Assembly: GCA_030374765.1 (NCBI GenBank)
Contig: JARGXX010000116.1
Coordinates: 620,001-684,000, forward strand
Length of the DNA stretch: 64,000 nt
Reading direction: 5' to 3'
From: Agarophyton chilense
Taxonomy: Eukaryota; Rhodophyta; Florideophyceae; Gracilariales; Gracilariaceae
Below are positions 21,819 through 34,200 of the stretch, in pieces. The first letter of the stretch is position 1. The number at the start of each line of letters is the position of its first letter. The notes under the pieces are model-generated. The model was not told where the DNA came from. It did not search any database and saw only the letters and a program-made list of their open reading frames with translations. The translations under genes and the position numbers were made by a program.

Positions 21819-22500
21819 GCCAGCACGTGTCAATGGTCTCGAAACTGCCTGAATTGGATGGAAAGATGATATCTGTGGTCTTGGTGGACCGTGAGAGGAG
21901 GTATTTCTTCAGCACTGGTAGCAGTACCCAACGAGGAACTCCCATTTCTCTTGAACCGGTCGGGAGTGTTTTATAGATCATCTGCGTGACATTCATCACA
22001 TTTCGAGCAACATTTAGTCAACAACATTGACGGTCGTGTGTCAACATGCGTTTTTAAGGCTTTTTAGAGGCATCGTTTAAAAGTATAAAGCAAAAGTTCA
22101 AATTACATTAGGCCCCCTACTAATTCAATCCGCGTTATTCAACTTGCTAGATATATTATGGTCTCTGACGAAGCAATCCCTTTAGAAGGTGTCACCTTAT
22201 TCTGTCTTTTGTTCAAGTGAACGCAAATTCGTTCTCAGAACATAATAATTTTTAGAATTAGTCGAGCTCCCGTAAAAGTTTTCGAGCTACACTGAACTCA
22301 GCCAGGTTTGAACTCTGTTTATATCAGTCTCTGAGCGGTCGTGAAACCACTGAGCTGCTGTTACTGAAGAAAACTGTCTACGGAATGTACTTTAAAGCAG
22401 GAGAAACATGGTTAGAAAATTAGTTTTTTACTTAGAAAATAGAATACGCCGCTGCAGTATGGAAACCAACGAATTTTACTAATTTTTTCGAAAATAGAAC

Positions 22501-22563
22501 TGGCCTCATATGAGGCCAAGCTGTCCTCATGTGAGGCCAATCCGCCGGGCGTGTAGACACTAG
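22501..22563. repeat. Right subterminal palindromes and terminal repeat of the piggyBac-like element
   Basis: TGGCCTCATATGAGGCCA at 22501-22518 and a variant at 22522-22539 precede the inverted terminal repeat at 22547-22563. The stretch from the transposase stop (21976) to here is AT-rich and noncoding. Confidence 0.65.
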
Positions 22564-23700
22564 AGCTACAATGGAAAGCTGGATACGAAAGAGTTGCCCA
22601 AAAAGCTTGCGTAATTTTCACACACGGGTGGTGGTCTTGAAATTAGAATACGAACAGCAAAATATTTGAAGACTTTACCTTAAACTACTTTCTATACGAC
22701 TGGGGCAACTCTTCGAAATTGATTATTTTTTGAAGGGTGGTTCTGTTTCATACACAGCTCCAGAACGATTTTTTAAGTGCATGCACAATTTTTGCACCCA
22801 GAAAAGCGTTTTATATGCTAATGCAATAATCAGCCTGGTTATCAGTTGATTAAACCCTTTCTCAGTTTAATCGAATGGTGCACAATGTCATTGTCATTCA
22901 AATATTTTGCCAATTAAGTCGTTGCTTACAGTTTACTCAATGAATTGTTTTTTTCACTGCTTACACCATTCGATTCGAATGAAACATTTAAATGAAAATT
23001 GCTAATAGCACCAAAACAATTAAATCCATTCCGAACGGTTCCACTAGGGTTCCAAGCCGTCCCTTCCCTTGGCATGTTCCTCACCGTTTCTTGTGGCACC
23101 AACCACCCATTCTACCTATCGCCAACCGGTGCTTTCGAGCGCACGTGTGTTACACTCAAACTCAAAGCTCAACAGTTTGCAACAATCCTGCTTTTATCTC
23201 ACACTCCTCAGCTTTTGACTCCAAAGAAAGATTCACAATGAATTGAATTAGAAAGAGTCACATGATCACCTTTGGAATCAGAATTGACCTAACTTTTGCT
23301 ACTGTAACATTTTTTGTACATTCGTACGTTCATGGCTAACGGCGACCCCGCCTAGTGCTCTTAAGCTCCCACGCACAAAATTCTTGAGTTCTTTTCGTTT
23401 GACTGTCGAAGCACTCTAAGATCTGCTCAATCCCACGACTGTTCACTCGATAACCCTGAGTATCTACTCCACAAGGGTCTTTCTAGCATCTTTGCTCCAC
23501 CATCTGGATAGAATTTGATGTCTGCCGCGAGCGCTTCGTATTATACCTCTTTGGACAATCTCCTCTTTTTGAATGACTCACTCGCGCAACAAAACCGTTT
23601 GAAACGTGCTCCGCCCGCACACAATGGAAGTAGCCTGAGCCCTACGTGCTCGCACAATTTTTGCATGTGAATTTGTGTCTCTGTACCCATGAAGGTTGAA
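22564..23700. other. Noncoding stretch, probably host flank plus E3 5' end
   Basis: No recognisable gene lies here. From the spacing in E4, the gag start of E3 is expected around 23.3 kb, and an ATGGCTAACGG at 23332 faintly resembles the E4 gag start. The E3 5' LTR, if present, must lie before it, but I could not define its ends or a primer-binding site. Two overlapping frames at 22992-23246 have no supporting features. Confidence 0.35.
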
Positions 23701-24249
23701 GAGCACCTCAATTAACGTATTCCTGCCTTTTTCGAAGAATTTTCCGCCTCTCATCCGACCGGTATTTCAGGAGTTTATCTCCGTATCAGCCGGAGGATAC
23801 CAAACGGAATTCTCAGGATGTCCGAATGGCTACCCTGTTGGCTGCTACCGAGTAACCACATCTTTCTAAAGTCATTATAAGTCGAACAGAAACGGCACCC
23901 AAGCGTGCCGATAGGTACTGACCAGAAACGAAGGACGCGCAGATAGTTCGTTCGGCCGTATATCTTCCAGTAATCCCACCCCAGGTAGATCTTCACAGAG
24001 ATTCCGACAGTTCTCCTGAAGATGAGAAAACCCACCGCGACCATCGCGGCAAGTGGGGCGAGGTTTCCGATTCGCATCGCAAAAAAAGTACACTTAAGAA
24101 CCTCAGATGCGGCAAGAAGTACAAACTTCCCGAGTTGTACTCTGACTCAGGCCGGGCGCTTTTTTCGGACGCAGATTAACAGGCAAACAGCGAGGCCGAT
24201 TCTCCAAGCCGCACACCTAGAAAATCCAACCTTTATCATTACGGCAGGG

Positions 24250-25480
24250 GTAGGTCTGCGCTTACGCGTATGAAGCCTTTAAAAGAGCTGTTTGCAAAGG
24301 TGGCAGACTACCGTACGTACTGTCTTTGTAATCGTTCGGATATATACAACTCCCACATGGCTCAAAAGATCCCAAGCTACCAAAAGAAGTAGCATATCAG
24401 GATCAAATAACATTGTTTCTCTGGCTCAGACCTGATATCGTTACTGAAAATCCTCCAGTGGTTTACGACCACATGAAACCAAAAAGGACTTACCGAAGCG
24501 GCAGCGCTTTAGTGCTTCCAGTTTTTCCTTACCCGTCCGGCGCACGCGTTTGGGGAAACCGGGGTCCTGGGGAAGTCCAGTGCTATAGAGATATAGCGCC
24601 GTGAGTCCCTCAACACCTATTTGGAAGTAGTCAAGTTTTTGTGGACTACGTACGCGACGGACGAGATTATTTCCGATGCAGTCGCCGAATTCACCATTAC
24701 CTGGCAGTCGTCGGGTATGTCGGAAACGGAATATGCCCAGAAGCGGTGGAAAAAGGCGCTCCGGTACGGCAATGGCTTTTAGAATTGGCGTTTGAAATCC
24801 ATCTCTGTCGAAGGGCTTCTCCCTACCATACAGTCTTAGGTACGTAATCACCGCACGACGCATCCTGCTATCGGTTAGGTTGCGCTCGCAAGGTATGTAG
24901 AGTCGTACGGTGACAACCAGCGTGCATCAAGGCAATAGTTCTTTCGGGCCTATCAAACCAATATAAACGCCCGGCACTCCACTCAGAGATCAGTTCTGAG
25001 CGTCGAAGGTCCTTTTGATGCAAACTACACCGATGTGGGTAACAACGATCACGTGCTCGCCTTTTCCCAAAGTGGTTCGTTTCTATCTATCCCGACGACG
25101 TTTACAGCGTCTACGGCATCTTGCGGTGCGTTTTCTATACTTACTCAACGGGCTGCGCCCCCCGCACAGTCATCTCAACCCGTGCGGGACATTGGGCAAT
25201 TGCTGGAAAGGTCGTGTCAGATTTGCCTTTCACGGGAACCGAATCACTGTCAGATACCGGCTGCTGAAGTACGCACGGCTTTGTTCGCCATTCGCCAGGC
25301 TAACAACATACAGCGTCAAAAAAAGGGATACTATTGTTCTTTGTCACCTGGTCCGAACGGAAATACGTTGAACTCCAGTCGGGAAAGTTCAGGGCGCAGG
25401 GTACTTACGAATCCCAATTGTGGATCACAAGGCACTCTCTCTGTGTTTTTTGCTCACGAACACAGACTGGAGTCGGAAAA
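24250..25480 (+). pseudogene. E3 gag relic
   Basis: A stretch beginning MKPLKELFAKVADYRTYCL aligns with E4 gag (NELFLKVLDYRNYRL). About 250 bp later, in shifted frames, come further matches to the E4 gag core around its FQFFLTGQVRD segment. The reading frame changes repeatedly and several stops are present, so no product is expected. Confidence 0.6.
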
Positions 25481-25590
25481 AGAACAACAAGATTCGTAAA
25501 GGCGCAGGATCCGCTAGGAACAGAGCACCGCTCACAACCGAACGGCCAAGATCCAAAATCCGACTCGGATGAGCCGATCTCGGTTTATAT

Positions 25591-28565
25591 GGTGGATGAA
25601 TACCATTTGAATAATTTTGTCGTACTCCTAAAGAGCACGAACTACAAAGTTCTCATTTCAGTCGGTTGGGTTCTACTTTCATATTCCCTCTCACGGGAGT
25701 GCTTGAAACCTGAGCGGGATCTAAATTCATTCAAGAACGGCATCTCTCACATCAATGGAAGTCTAAGTTAATTCCCCGTTCGATTCCTAACATTACAGAC
25801 GCTTCGCGGAACCGTGCGGATATTGTTGGCGTTCTACCGTTGCCAGTCCTAGTCGGCGATCTCCGTGCTCAAGCAACGTTTCTGGAAACACCAATCTGGC
25901 CGCCAGCTGCATCCTTGGCACTTCCTTTACAGACGGGCGGATACGTGTTGGGAATCGTCCTCCCGAAACAGACAATCCCCTTGCGTAACTACGGACCAGT
26001 CGCCCTTCTGGCCTCCAATTACGTTTCATCCGTACCAATTAATCAATGTACATCAAAACCCGATACAGGTCGGAAGACTCCCGTCACCGATGTTACGAGT
26101 CGCTCGCCAGACTGTAATTACACCGATGTCGGAAGTCGGCGTTATGGTCACCACAAAGGTCCCTGTGCTTTTCTTTATTGAGGCCCATCACCATACGGGT
26201 AGGCAAGAGCTCGCGCTCCTTGCCAATGGCGTCATGGAACTCCGATCGGATGTCTCCTTTCACGTACAGACTGCTAAGTTCTCTGCCCAACCGGTCTGAC
26301 TGACCGGTTTGCCTTACAAGCGCTCCATAATCGGTTAAGCGCTTCCTTCTTCGATTTCACTTTTTGCGACCGAACGGTAGTGGTCGCAGTACGCCAACGC
26401 TAACGAGGGAGGTACTCATCCCCCGAATTCCGATTCGGAGGATACTGCTATAAAGCAACCCAACATACACGGCACCATCACGGAAGACTGGATCTCTAAA
26501 GTCCAAGAGTCTCAAAACTATGAAAGTGACCGAGAGAGGGTCATCGAGGTGCTCCAGCCGTTTCAGGATATTTGGAATGGGCATTTAGGTCCATTGGCGG
26601 CGGCTTTTCACCGCAACGAACTAAACCCAGGTACAAAGCCTATACACCAGATGCTCTGCCGTGCGGGGCACTCGCGCCGCGAGAAAGGAAGAACCGAAGT
26701 CGAAAAGCAACTCAAGTCGGGCGTCATAGAACCGTCTTCGGAAGGTTGGGCCACACCGGTGGTGTTCGCGCCGAAGAATTAACGGCAGTCTACTCTTTTG
26801 CGTAGACTACCGTCGCCTTAACGCTGTTACCGTACGGGATACTTACTCGTTTCCGCGAATGGAAAAGTGCATCGACTCACTCGGAGATGCACAGATTTTC
26901 TCAACGTTGGATGCCAATAGTGGTTACTGGCAAGTCGAAATCAACGGAGCCGATCGGGATAAAACGACTTTCATGTCGGACATGGGCTATATCGGTACAT
27001 AAGAATGCCGTCCGATTTAAAGAATGCCCCAGCGACATTCCAGAGGGATTTGATATGGACATTATCCTTTCACGGGTTAAATGGAAATACGCCCTGGTAT
27101 ACCTAGATGACGTTATTATATACTCCCAAACGGTTCAAGAGCATTGCCAACATGTGGATACTGTTCTCACCCTGTTATAGTCCGCCTGTGTTACCTTCCG
27201 TTTGGATGAGTGTCACTTTTCCATGGACACTGTCGACTACTTGAATCATCTTATCCGTCCGAGAGAGCTGTACGTATCCAGAAACGCATGTGATTTCATC
27301 CCTGAGACGAAGACGCCCACGAACCAGAAGGAAACCCGCTTGTTTTTGGGTCTTTGGAACGTGTTCAGACGGCTCGTTCCCAATTTAGCACCCATCTCAG
27401 CGCCCCTTAACCGCACAACTGGAGTAGTGACAGCCCTGCGACTTCGGGAAATTAACGGATACGAAATGTCAAGCTCTCGGTGAGCTCCGACAAGTGCAAA
27501 TACGTCCACCAATAATGGCCATCCCCCGTCAGAACTTTTCATACGTCTTGGATGCAACCGGTACGTCGGGTGCCCAATACTTCAGAAAAAGCCTGACGGA
27601 GACTTACTACAGGCTGGCTATCGAAGCCGCACGCTCAACAAAGCCGAACGGGACTACACAGCCACCGAACGGGAACGTCTTGCCGTTGTGTGAGCTATCT
27701 TTCCCTTACTGCCGTATCTGGAAGCGCAGCGCTTCACTGCCTGCACGGAGCACCATTCCCTACGGCGGGTACGTAACCTAGCAGACGCATCCGGACGTCT
27801 CGCTCGATGGAAATTCCGCCTAATGTAATTCGACTTTAACGGCGTCCACATTTCGAGGATCAAGCAAAAAGCGGGAGATGCTCTGTGGCGTATCCGTACG
27901 GTAGGCCACGATACAACCCCTTTAGACGAAAAGGTGCGCTGTTTTACCGTAACGGAAGAGGAGGGTTGCAATCCCGAGACGATTGAAACTATTAGCATAG
28001 ACGGTCATGCCGATGCCGATATGGTAATTGGCTGGCCGTAAACCGAACGGAACCCCCCTCCCCTCCGTCTTCGAATAGGTCTTGGCTGTCCTCTCCGAGG
28101 AGACAGACATTACACCCACCACTGTTGAAGAATTCTTGCGAGCTCAAACGCACGACACTTTCAGCAAAGCCTTTCGGAGAACCATCGGGGATAGTTCCTC
28201 CTTCATCGGCTTCAACCGAAACGTTGTTTTAGTGCGTCGCTCCCGTCTGGACGGTTGCCTGCAAATTTTTAGTCCCCAGCTCTCTCTGATAAGGGGTTCT
28301 CTACTTGGCACATTACCCGCAATTAGTGGGTCATCCCGGTGCCAACCAAATGTAGGAGATCCAAGGGCGGGACTTTTGCTTGCCAAAGATGGCTAACGAC
28401 GCTTTCCAAACCGTTCGGGACTGTCGCTCCTGTGCTTACGTGTGTGGTACCAACTATCAGTCGCAGGAGTACCTTAAGCTCTTCCCCGCCGCTAGGCCCC
28501 TGGAATTTGTTGCCATGGACATATCGGGTGCATTCCCAAAGTCCACTAACGGTTCTCAGTACATA
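25591..28565 (+). pseudogene. E3 pol relic
   Basis: In broken frames the order is: the protease start (LLKSTNYKVLISVG); reverse transcriptase with GVIEPSSEGWATPVVF, FSTLDANSGYWQV and an intact YLDDVIIYS near 27100; RNase H remnants around 27500-27900; and integrase with a finger-like stretch and RPLEFVAMDISG. At least five frame changes or stops occur. The sequence stops at the E4 LTR. Confidence 0.8.
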
Positions 28566-29012
28566 TGTGAAGGAGCGATAATACCGATTGAACCCGGTAA
28601 GCCACCGGGCCCTGAAGGATCTTCCAGGTGACACGTATACGGGTCGACCTCAGGTGGACACATGTAGATTATTATTTTTATTTAATTAGTGTAATAGATT
28701 AACGCTACAGTGCCAGGGAGATCTCAACGCCTCGCCAGTACTATTTACTTGGCTCGAGTGACGCTTCTCCCGTAGAGTAAGGTAGGCACCGTTAGGATAC
28801 TAAATAACCCCCTTTGGTATATTAGTTCCACCCTTTGGTCTTCAGGCCATCATTTCCGTAGCTCCAACCTGTATAAATACGCAGTAAACGCCAGCCCATT
28901 GCACCAAGTACTCTGGGAGTGCCGCCGTCAAGGATTCGAACCTTAAGACCCGCTCTACCACGCTACCACCGGTCGAGACCCGTGCGTTGACTTAACCGGT
29001 CATTGCGTTACA
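28566..29012 (+). repeat. E4 5' LTR
   Basis: The 447-bp LTR begins TGTGAAGGAGCG and ends GCGTTACA. It matches the 495-bp LTR at 36834-37328 except for substitutions and an extra stretch of about 47 bp in the right copy. Confidence 0.85.
28920..28972 (-). other. tRNA-like A/B-box segment inside the E4 LTR
   Basis: On the minus strand TAGCGTGGTAGAGCGGG (28965-28949), like a tRNA D-arm/A box, is followed 6 bases later by GGTTCGAATCC (28942-28932), a perfect B-box/T-arm core. The anticodon arm is absent, so this is not a tRNA gene. The right LTR keeps the A-box-like part (37282-37266) with a weaker B box. Confidence 0.45.
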
Positions 29013-29015
29013 TTT

Positions 29016-29033
29016 TGGTCTTCCCACTTAGAA
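29016..29033 (+). promoter_or_regulatory. E4 primer-binding site
   Basis: TGGTCTTCCCACTTAGAA lies three bases after the LTR and differs at two positions from the site shared by E1 and E2. E5 has a similar site at 37332-37349. Confidence 0.7.
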
Positions 29034-29137
29034 ACCTCAAGAAATAATTGAACAGAGCACTGTAACGAAGAATTACTCGGATTCTAACCTTTGGTTTAAT
29101 TCCCCAATGGACCATAAGTACGGAAGCAACCGCCATT

Positions 29138-31076
29138 ATGGCTGCAGGAAACACACCCAACCGACCCGACCATAGGACTCTTACGGCACGACAAAGTGCG
29201 ACTACAACGCCGGCGATGTCACCTGACCCTCAGATTGATACCGCTACCGACCGCAGGAGCACAAGGAGCCAGCCGCAAGAAGTACTGACCCCACTTGATA
29301 ACTCTGAAAGGATTTGCCGAGAACCCACAGTGGCAGCGCGTTTACGAGAACGCCTCACCAGGGCCACCTCTAGGCCAGAACACCTCAAGAAGAAACCCCC
29401 CAGACCGAAAAAATTCGAGAAACCCTGCCCGCAGGTCTTGCTGACCTTCTCTGGCCCCGTCTCCGTGAGCTCTGCTCGACCCATGTGGATTCCATGATGG
29501 ACGAGCGACTCGCTACGGCGATCGCTGAACATACGGATTACCTCATCGCGTGAATCGTCCCTAAGGTGTTGGAGTCTGACTTATTCATAGACTCCCTCCT
29601 ACTGGCCATTGAAGGAGCTGTCACCCTCCCGGCAGGCAATTTGGTCCCTAGGACCACCCCACCACAAATTAACCATCCGGTCTCCGTATGGCAACCCCCT
29701 ACCGAACCCCCAGGAGAGGCGGAATTATCCGCCCCTCGCCGGTAATACCATCAGGAAAACCCCATGGTGGGACAATCTAGGAGCAGAAGAGAAGCTCTGC
29801 GTCTAGATGAGAGACAGGTTGCCCATCAGGAGAATCCAAGGGAGGGACAAGCCAGGAGCAGAAGAGAAGCTCCGCGTCTAGAAGAGAGACCGCTTGCCGC
29901 ACCCGACGGATTATACGGGGTACAACGACCTCAGGGCTCCATCGCATCTGATAGAGAAATCAATTCTTTAGGTTCCTACTCCGCTGGAAAGAAGAAAAGA
30001 AGCAACCGCAGGAGAAAGAAGCACAGAAGAAGCAAGAGGAGAGACCATTCGGACACGAGCGATTCCGAGTCGGCCTCAACCGAAACGACCGACTCGGAAG
30101 TGGAAGAGGCTGCCGTTCGAGGCCTCAGACCACTGACAACAACAAACGAGCTTTTCCTTAAGGTTCTAGACTACCGGAATTACCGGCTAGCAGACAGGTC
30201 CGCGAAACATTCTGGTTGGGTGGCTCGCAGAGTCGCCAAATGGGCCAAACGGATGCAAAAAACCATTACGGACAAGTTCTCGGGTTCCGCTCCCATTGCT
30301 GTCCTTAGGTTTCTCAGTTTGTTCCGTACGGCCTGCAATCAGAACGGTGTCCACGAGGGCGCCGCTCTGTACCTTTTCCAATTCTTCCTCACAGGACAGG
30401 TGCGTGACAGAGTGGTTTCGAAGATATCTGGCACAACTGACCTCGTGGATGATCAAGACCGTGAGCTCCTCAGGTCATACCCTCAGGTTGTTCATTACCT
30501 CTTAGAAACTTACGCCACGGATGACGTTATATGGACGCCCACCAGGAAGTAATATCCTTTAGGCAGAGCTCCACCATGACCGAATCGGCTTTCGCGGACG
30601 ACCTACGGAAGAATGCTTACCGATGTGGAAACGAGTTTTCCGAAGGTCGGCTTAAACGTCACTTCACCACGGGATTTCTCCCTGCCATTCGGACACATGT
30701 GCGCAATTACAATACGGAAAACCCACAATACTCCTTCCGAAGGATCGTTACCTACGCCGAGGGTTATGGCAAAACCTACAGCACCTCCAGGCGCAATGAT
30801 GATCTAACCAGAGGACACGCAACTCCATTGCGTAAACCCAACCAAGCCCATTTTGTTAGCTCCACGGAGTCGGACATGGATGCTTCACTCATTCACGCCG
30901 ATTCGGGAGATGTCCTCGCGGTCAATTTCAGTGCTCCTCCGTCCGGGCCCCCATCATACACCTCCCAGGGAACTACAGCGACCACCGGACCACCCACATC
31001 TAATTTTCTCCCGTTCCGCCCCGCAAGGACATTTTCGTTCGCTCCACAAGGGCCTGCTTCTTCTGCCTGTCACTGA
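29138..31076 (+). pseudogene. gag: E4 gag, frameshifted
   Basis: The start is ATG 29138 (MAAGNTPNRPDH). The product continues in three successive frames (29138-29497, 29764-30552, 30531-31076), so at least two indels have occurred. The middle piece has an Arg/Lys/Ser-rich stretch and the capsid-like core (LRFLSLFRTACNQNG, FQFFLTGQVRD). The last piece contains the helical region after it. No clear CCHC knuckle is kept. E5 gag is closely related. Confidence 0.8.
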
Positions 31077-31211
31077 CCCAACCTTGTGACTGTACGAGGT
31101 ATCTGCCTGAGGACGCACGAAAAACCCTCCTAGCCCTAAGTGAAGAGAATTACTGGGTGCAGAGATCCAAAGGAATGAATAACAGGGCACAGCAACGAAC
31201 CACAGGTACCC

Positions 31212-34200
31212 GTGGAAGCTCACGATATGCCACGTCTCTGGCACTCCGATCAAAGCACCACAGGTCCACGCCATTGTAGATACTACGGACGACCCCGTAG
31301 AAGAACCCTATCCTCGGGAAGAAACGGAAACCCCATCGGAAAACTCCTAGAGGGGCGAACCGAGGCAAATCCTCCATCTTTAAGCCCCTGCCTCAACCAA
31401 TTGGACGGTCATGAACCAAAAAGCTCCTCACCTCCCAATACAAACCACCCACACTGGACCACTCAGGATGAACCACAAATGGAACACAGTAACGACCCCG
31501 TCTGTATCCTCAGGAAAGAGAACTATAAAGTTCGAGTATCCGTAGGACTTCGTTCCAACAACTCTCCAGTGACCACAGCTGTAATGGACACAGGCACTGG
31601 TCCAAACTTGGTCCATCCTAGGCTGCTCCTACTGGGTTGGCAAGATTTCGTTCAGGCAAGAAAGACCCCAAGGATTACCGATGCGTCTCGTAGACCAATG
31701 CACATTAAAGAGATTGTACCACTTTACATCCAGGCAGGACAATTCAAAGTCCGCACGTGGTTTCTTGTATGTCCTAACTTGAGCGCCGAGGCAATCCTAG
31801 GGATCTCCTTTATCGACCGATACATTAAGGCCATTTATCCAGGCTTTCGGAAAGTGGCGTTTTACCGCGCACCTTCTACCTCTATAACGGATTCAACCCC
31901 GGGGCCAGAAGCTAACGGCAAACGGGCGGTTATCTCCGAAAACACGAAGTCCAATAAGTTTCGCCTGTCAAAGGCCATAACGATACCGCCGATGACCCAA
32001 ATCGCTGTATCGGTCCATTCCCAGCCCTCAGGTGTCGTAAAGATTCAGAACCACCCGAAAACGGTTCTGAAGCACCTTATCTCGATGGCCAATGGAGTAA
32101 TGGACATCCACCTAACAGGTCCTTTTTGGTCACAATCAGCAACTTCCGAGATAAACCCGTGCGGTTACCTCAAGATACAGTGATTGGTATCACTCTACCC
32201 GCTCCCGTGGCCATTATGGAGACCCGAATGGATAATCTTGTGACGCCAACTCCTGACGAGGACGTCTACTCTTGGAAGGGGACGGTTGACATCGGCGAAG
32301 AATTCGAATCCTGTAGGCCCCAGGTACTTGATATCCTCAAGGAATACCAGGCCATGTGGTCAGGTAGATTGGGCACAATCAGAGCCACTACACACCGCAT
32401 TGAACTTCAGGATGACGCTAGACCACAGTTCCAGCACCCACACCGTACCGGCCTTAAAGGTAGGGAGATTGTCGCCGACCAGATGGAGAAGATGTGCAAA
32501 GCTCATGTCATAGAGACGGCGCCTCCAAACTAATCCGAATGCGCAACTCCCCTTGCTCTTGTGGCGAAGAAAGATGGCTCCGTCAGGTTCTGTGTCGACT
32601 ACAGGAAGCTGAACGCAGTAACCAAGAGGGAGTCATACCCCATACCCCGCATGCACGACTTTCTGGATTCCTTAGGCGAAGCTGTCGTATTTTCTACACT
32701 GGACGCTAACTCGGAATATTGGCAAATCCCTTTGGCCGAAGACGCAAGAGCGCTGACAACTTTTACCTCCCATGAAGGTCTGTTCAGATTTACTCGAATG
32801 CCCTTTGGTTTGAAGAATGCACCAGCCACGTTCCAACGGGTAATGGACATTAAACTGTCCATAGTCTAATGGAAGTTCGCCCTGGTCTATTTGGATGACG
32901 TTATAATCTTCTCAAGGACCGTAAAGGAACACTTTCGCCACGTGAAGAAGGTGCTAACAATCCTACAGGACGCTGGAGTAACACTGAATCTCCACAATTG
33001 CGCTTTCTTCCAGGCCTCAGTGGACTATCTCGCTCACGTCGTCCTCCCAGGAAAGTTAAAGGTGGCCACACGGACAGCGGAGGCGATTCCCCAGGCTAAG
33101 CCTCCTAGGACCCACACGGAACTACGATCCTTCGTGAGCTTGTGCAACGTTTTTCCGACGGTTTGTCCAAGGGTTTGCTAAGATCCCGGCCCCTCTAAAC
33201 GCGATGCTGAAGAAGGAAACACCTTCGAAGTTCGAAGCCTTTATGGACGACCAATACGAAGCATTTCAGACCCTAAACGACAAATTGCTGAACCCACTTA
33301 TATTCGCCTTACCAAAGCCCAAAAGGCCTTTCGTCCTAGACACAGATGCCTCTGATGTCCAAGTGGGTGGTGCACTGCTACAGGTACAGAAGTCACCGAA
33401 GGACTATCGACCTATTGGCTACTGGAGCAAAACGCTTACCAGGGCGGAGCAAAGCTACAGTACGACCGAAAAGGAATTTCTAGCCATCGTATGGTCCGTA
33501 TTGATACTCCTTCCGTACCTCGAGGCAACCAGGTTTACCATTACGACAGACCATGACTCATTCCGCTGGCTACTCAACATGACCGATGCATCGAGTCGCC
33601 TCGCTAGGTGGCGTCTCAGGCTGTCATAATATGACTACGAGATAACCTATAGGCCAGGCATCAAGCACCAGGCAGCAGATGCCCTGTCGCGAATCATTAC
33701 CTACGGAACTGATGACACTCCATTGAACGCCCGAATTCCCACCCCCTTTACAGATGATGGAACTCAGGACTACACGGAAACAGATGACCTTATGGGTAAG
33801 GTGCAATCTGAGGATCGTGAGGTAAAGAAGAACGAAGTATACCTATTGGACTGGGAAACAGTACCGCCCAATTCGTCACCAAGTCAGGTTAACGCGATAG
33901 CCCCGGAGGAAAAAGAACTCCTCCCTATAACTATTGAGGAACTCCTACAGGCGTAGGTCGAAGACGAGTACTGCAAGGAAACAGCCCAATTGGTAGGAAC
34001 CCCAGGATGCCTATTCGAGTATGACCGATTTGGACTACTATGTCTCCGCTCACCGCTGGATGGCGCACTCCAACGGGTAATACCAACCTCGCTAATGGAG
34101 CGATTACTATACCTCGCCCATTTCCCCCGCTTGGCTGGCCATCCTTGAAGCAGACGAATGTACCGCACCCCAAGGAAGTTCTTCTACTGTCCACTAATGG

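Larger units (their letters stand above)
7711..21976 (+). pseudogene. PiggyBac-like transposase, interrupted twice
   Basis: The likely start is ATG 7711; the frame is open further upstream but would begin outside the element. Piece one (7711-8577) contains the piggyBac N-terminal region with YDFFMWMFP and MSRNRFEHIRQF. Piece two (9488-10003) carries the DDE core: CVDESMSRWYG with the first Asp, then CADSYFAS with the second. Piece three (21824-21976) continues with KLPELDGKM and stops early at TAG 21974-21976, so the C-terminal Cys-rich region is missing or unrecognisable. After excising the two insertions the three pieces lie in one frame with no other stop, so the transposase was probably intact when the insertions arrived. 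The early C-terminal stop may be native or later decay. Confidence 0.8.
7484..22563 (+). mobile_element. PiggyBac-like DNA transposon, split by two LTR insertions
   Basis: The ends are imperfect 17-bp inverted repeats: CCAGTGTTTATACGACC at 7484-7500 and, on the other strand, CTAGTGTCTACACGCCC at 22563-22547 (13 of 17 match). Both are followed inside by pairs of an 18-bp palindrome. Between them lies a piggyBac-type transposase gene in three pieces. Removing the solo LTR (8578-9482) and E1 (10004-21818), with one copy of each target duplication, leaves an element of about 2.3 kb, a normal size. No TTAA target duplication is visible at the ends, so the exact termini are uncertain. Confidence 0.75.
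23700..28565 (+). mobile_element. Decayed Ty3/gypsy element E3, cut by E4
   Basis: Fragments of gag, protease, reverse transcriptase, RNase H and the first part of integrase follow in order on the plus strand, closest to E4, with many stops and frameshifts. The copy ends abruptly in the integrase core (FVAMDISGAF) where the E4 LTR begins at 28566. The rest of integrase is not found beyond E4/E5. The left end is approximate. Confidence 0.75.

Noticed and set aside
24441-24863. Minus-strand frame of 140 codons within E3
   Set aside because: The plus strand aligns with the gag core of E4 here, so this is a shadow.
28920-28972. A tRNA gene
   Set aside because: The A- and B-box-like parts are only 6 bases apart with no anticodon arm, and no matching acceptor stem is present.
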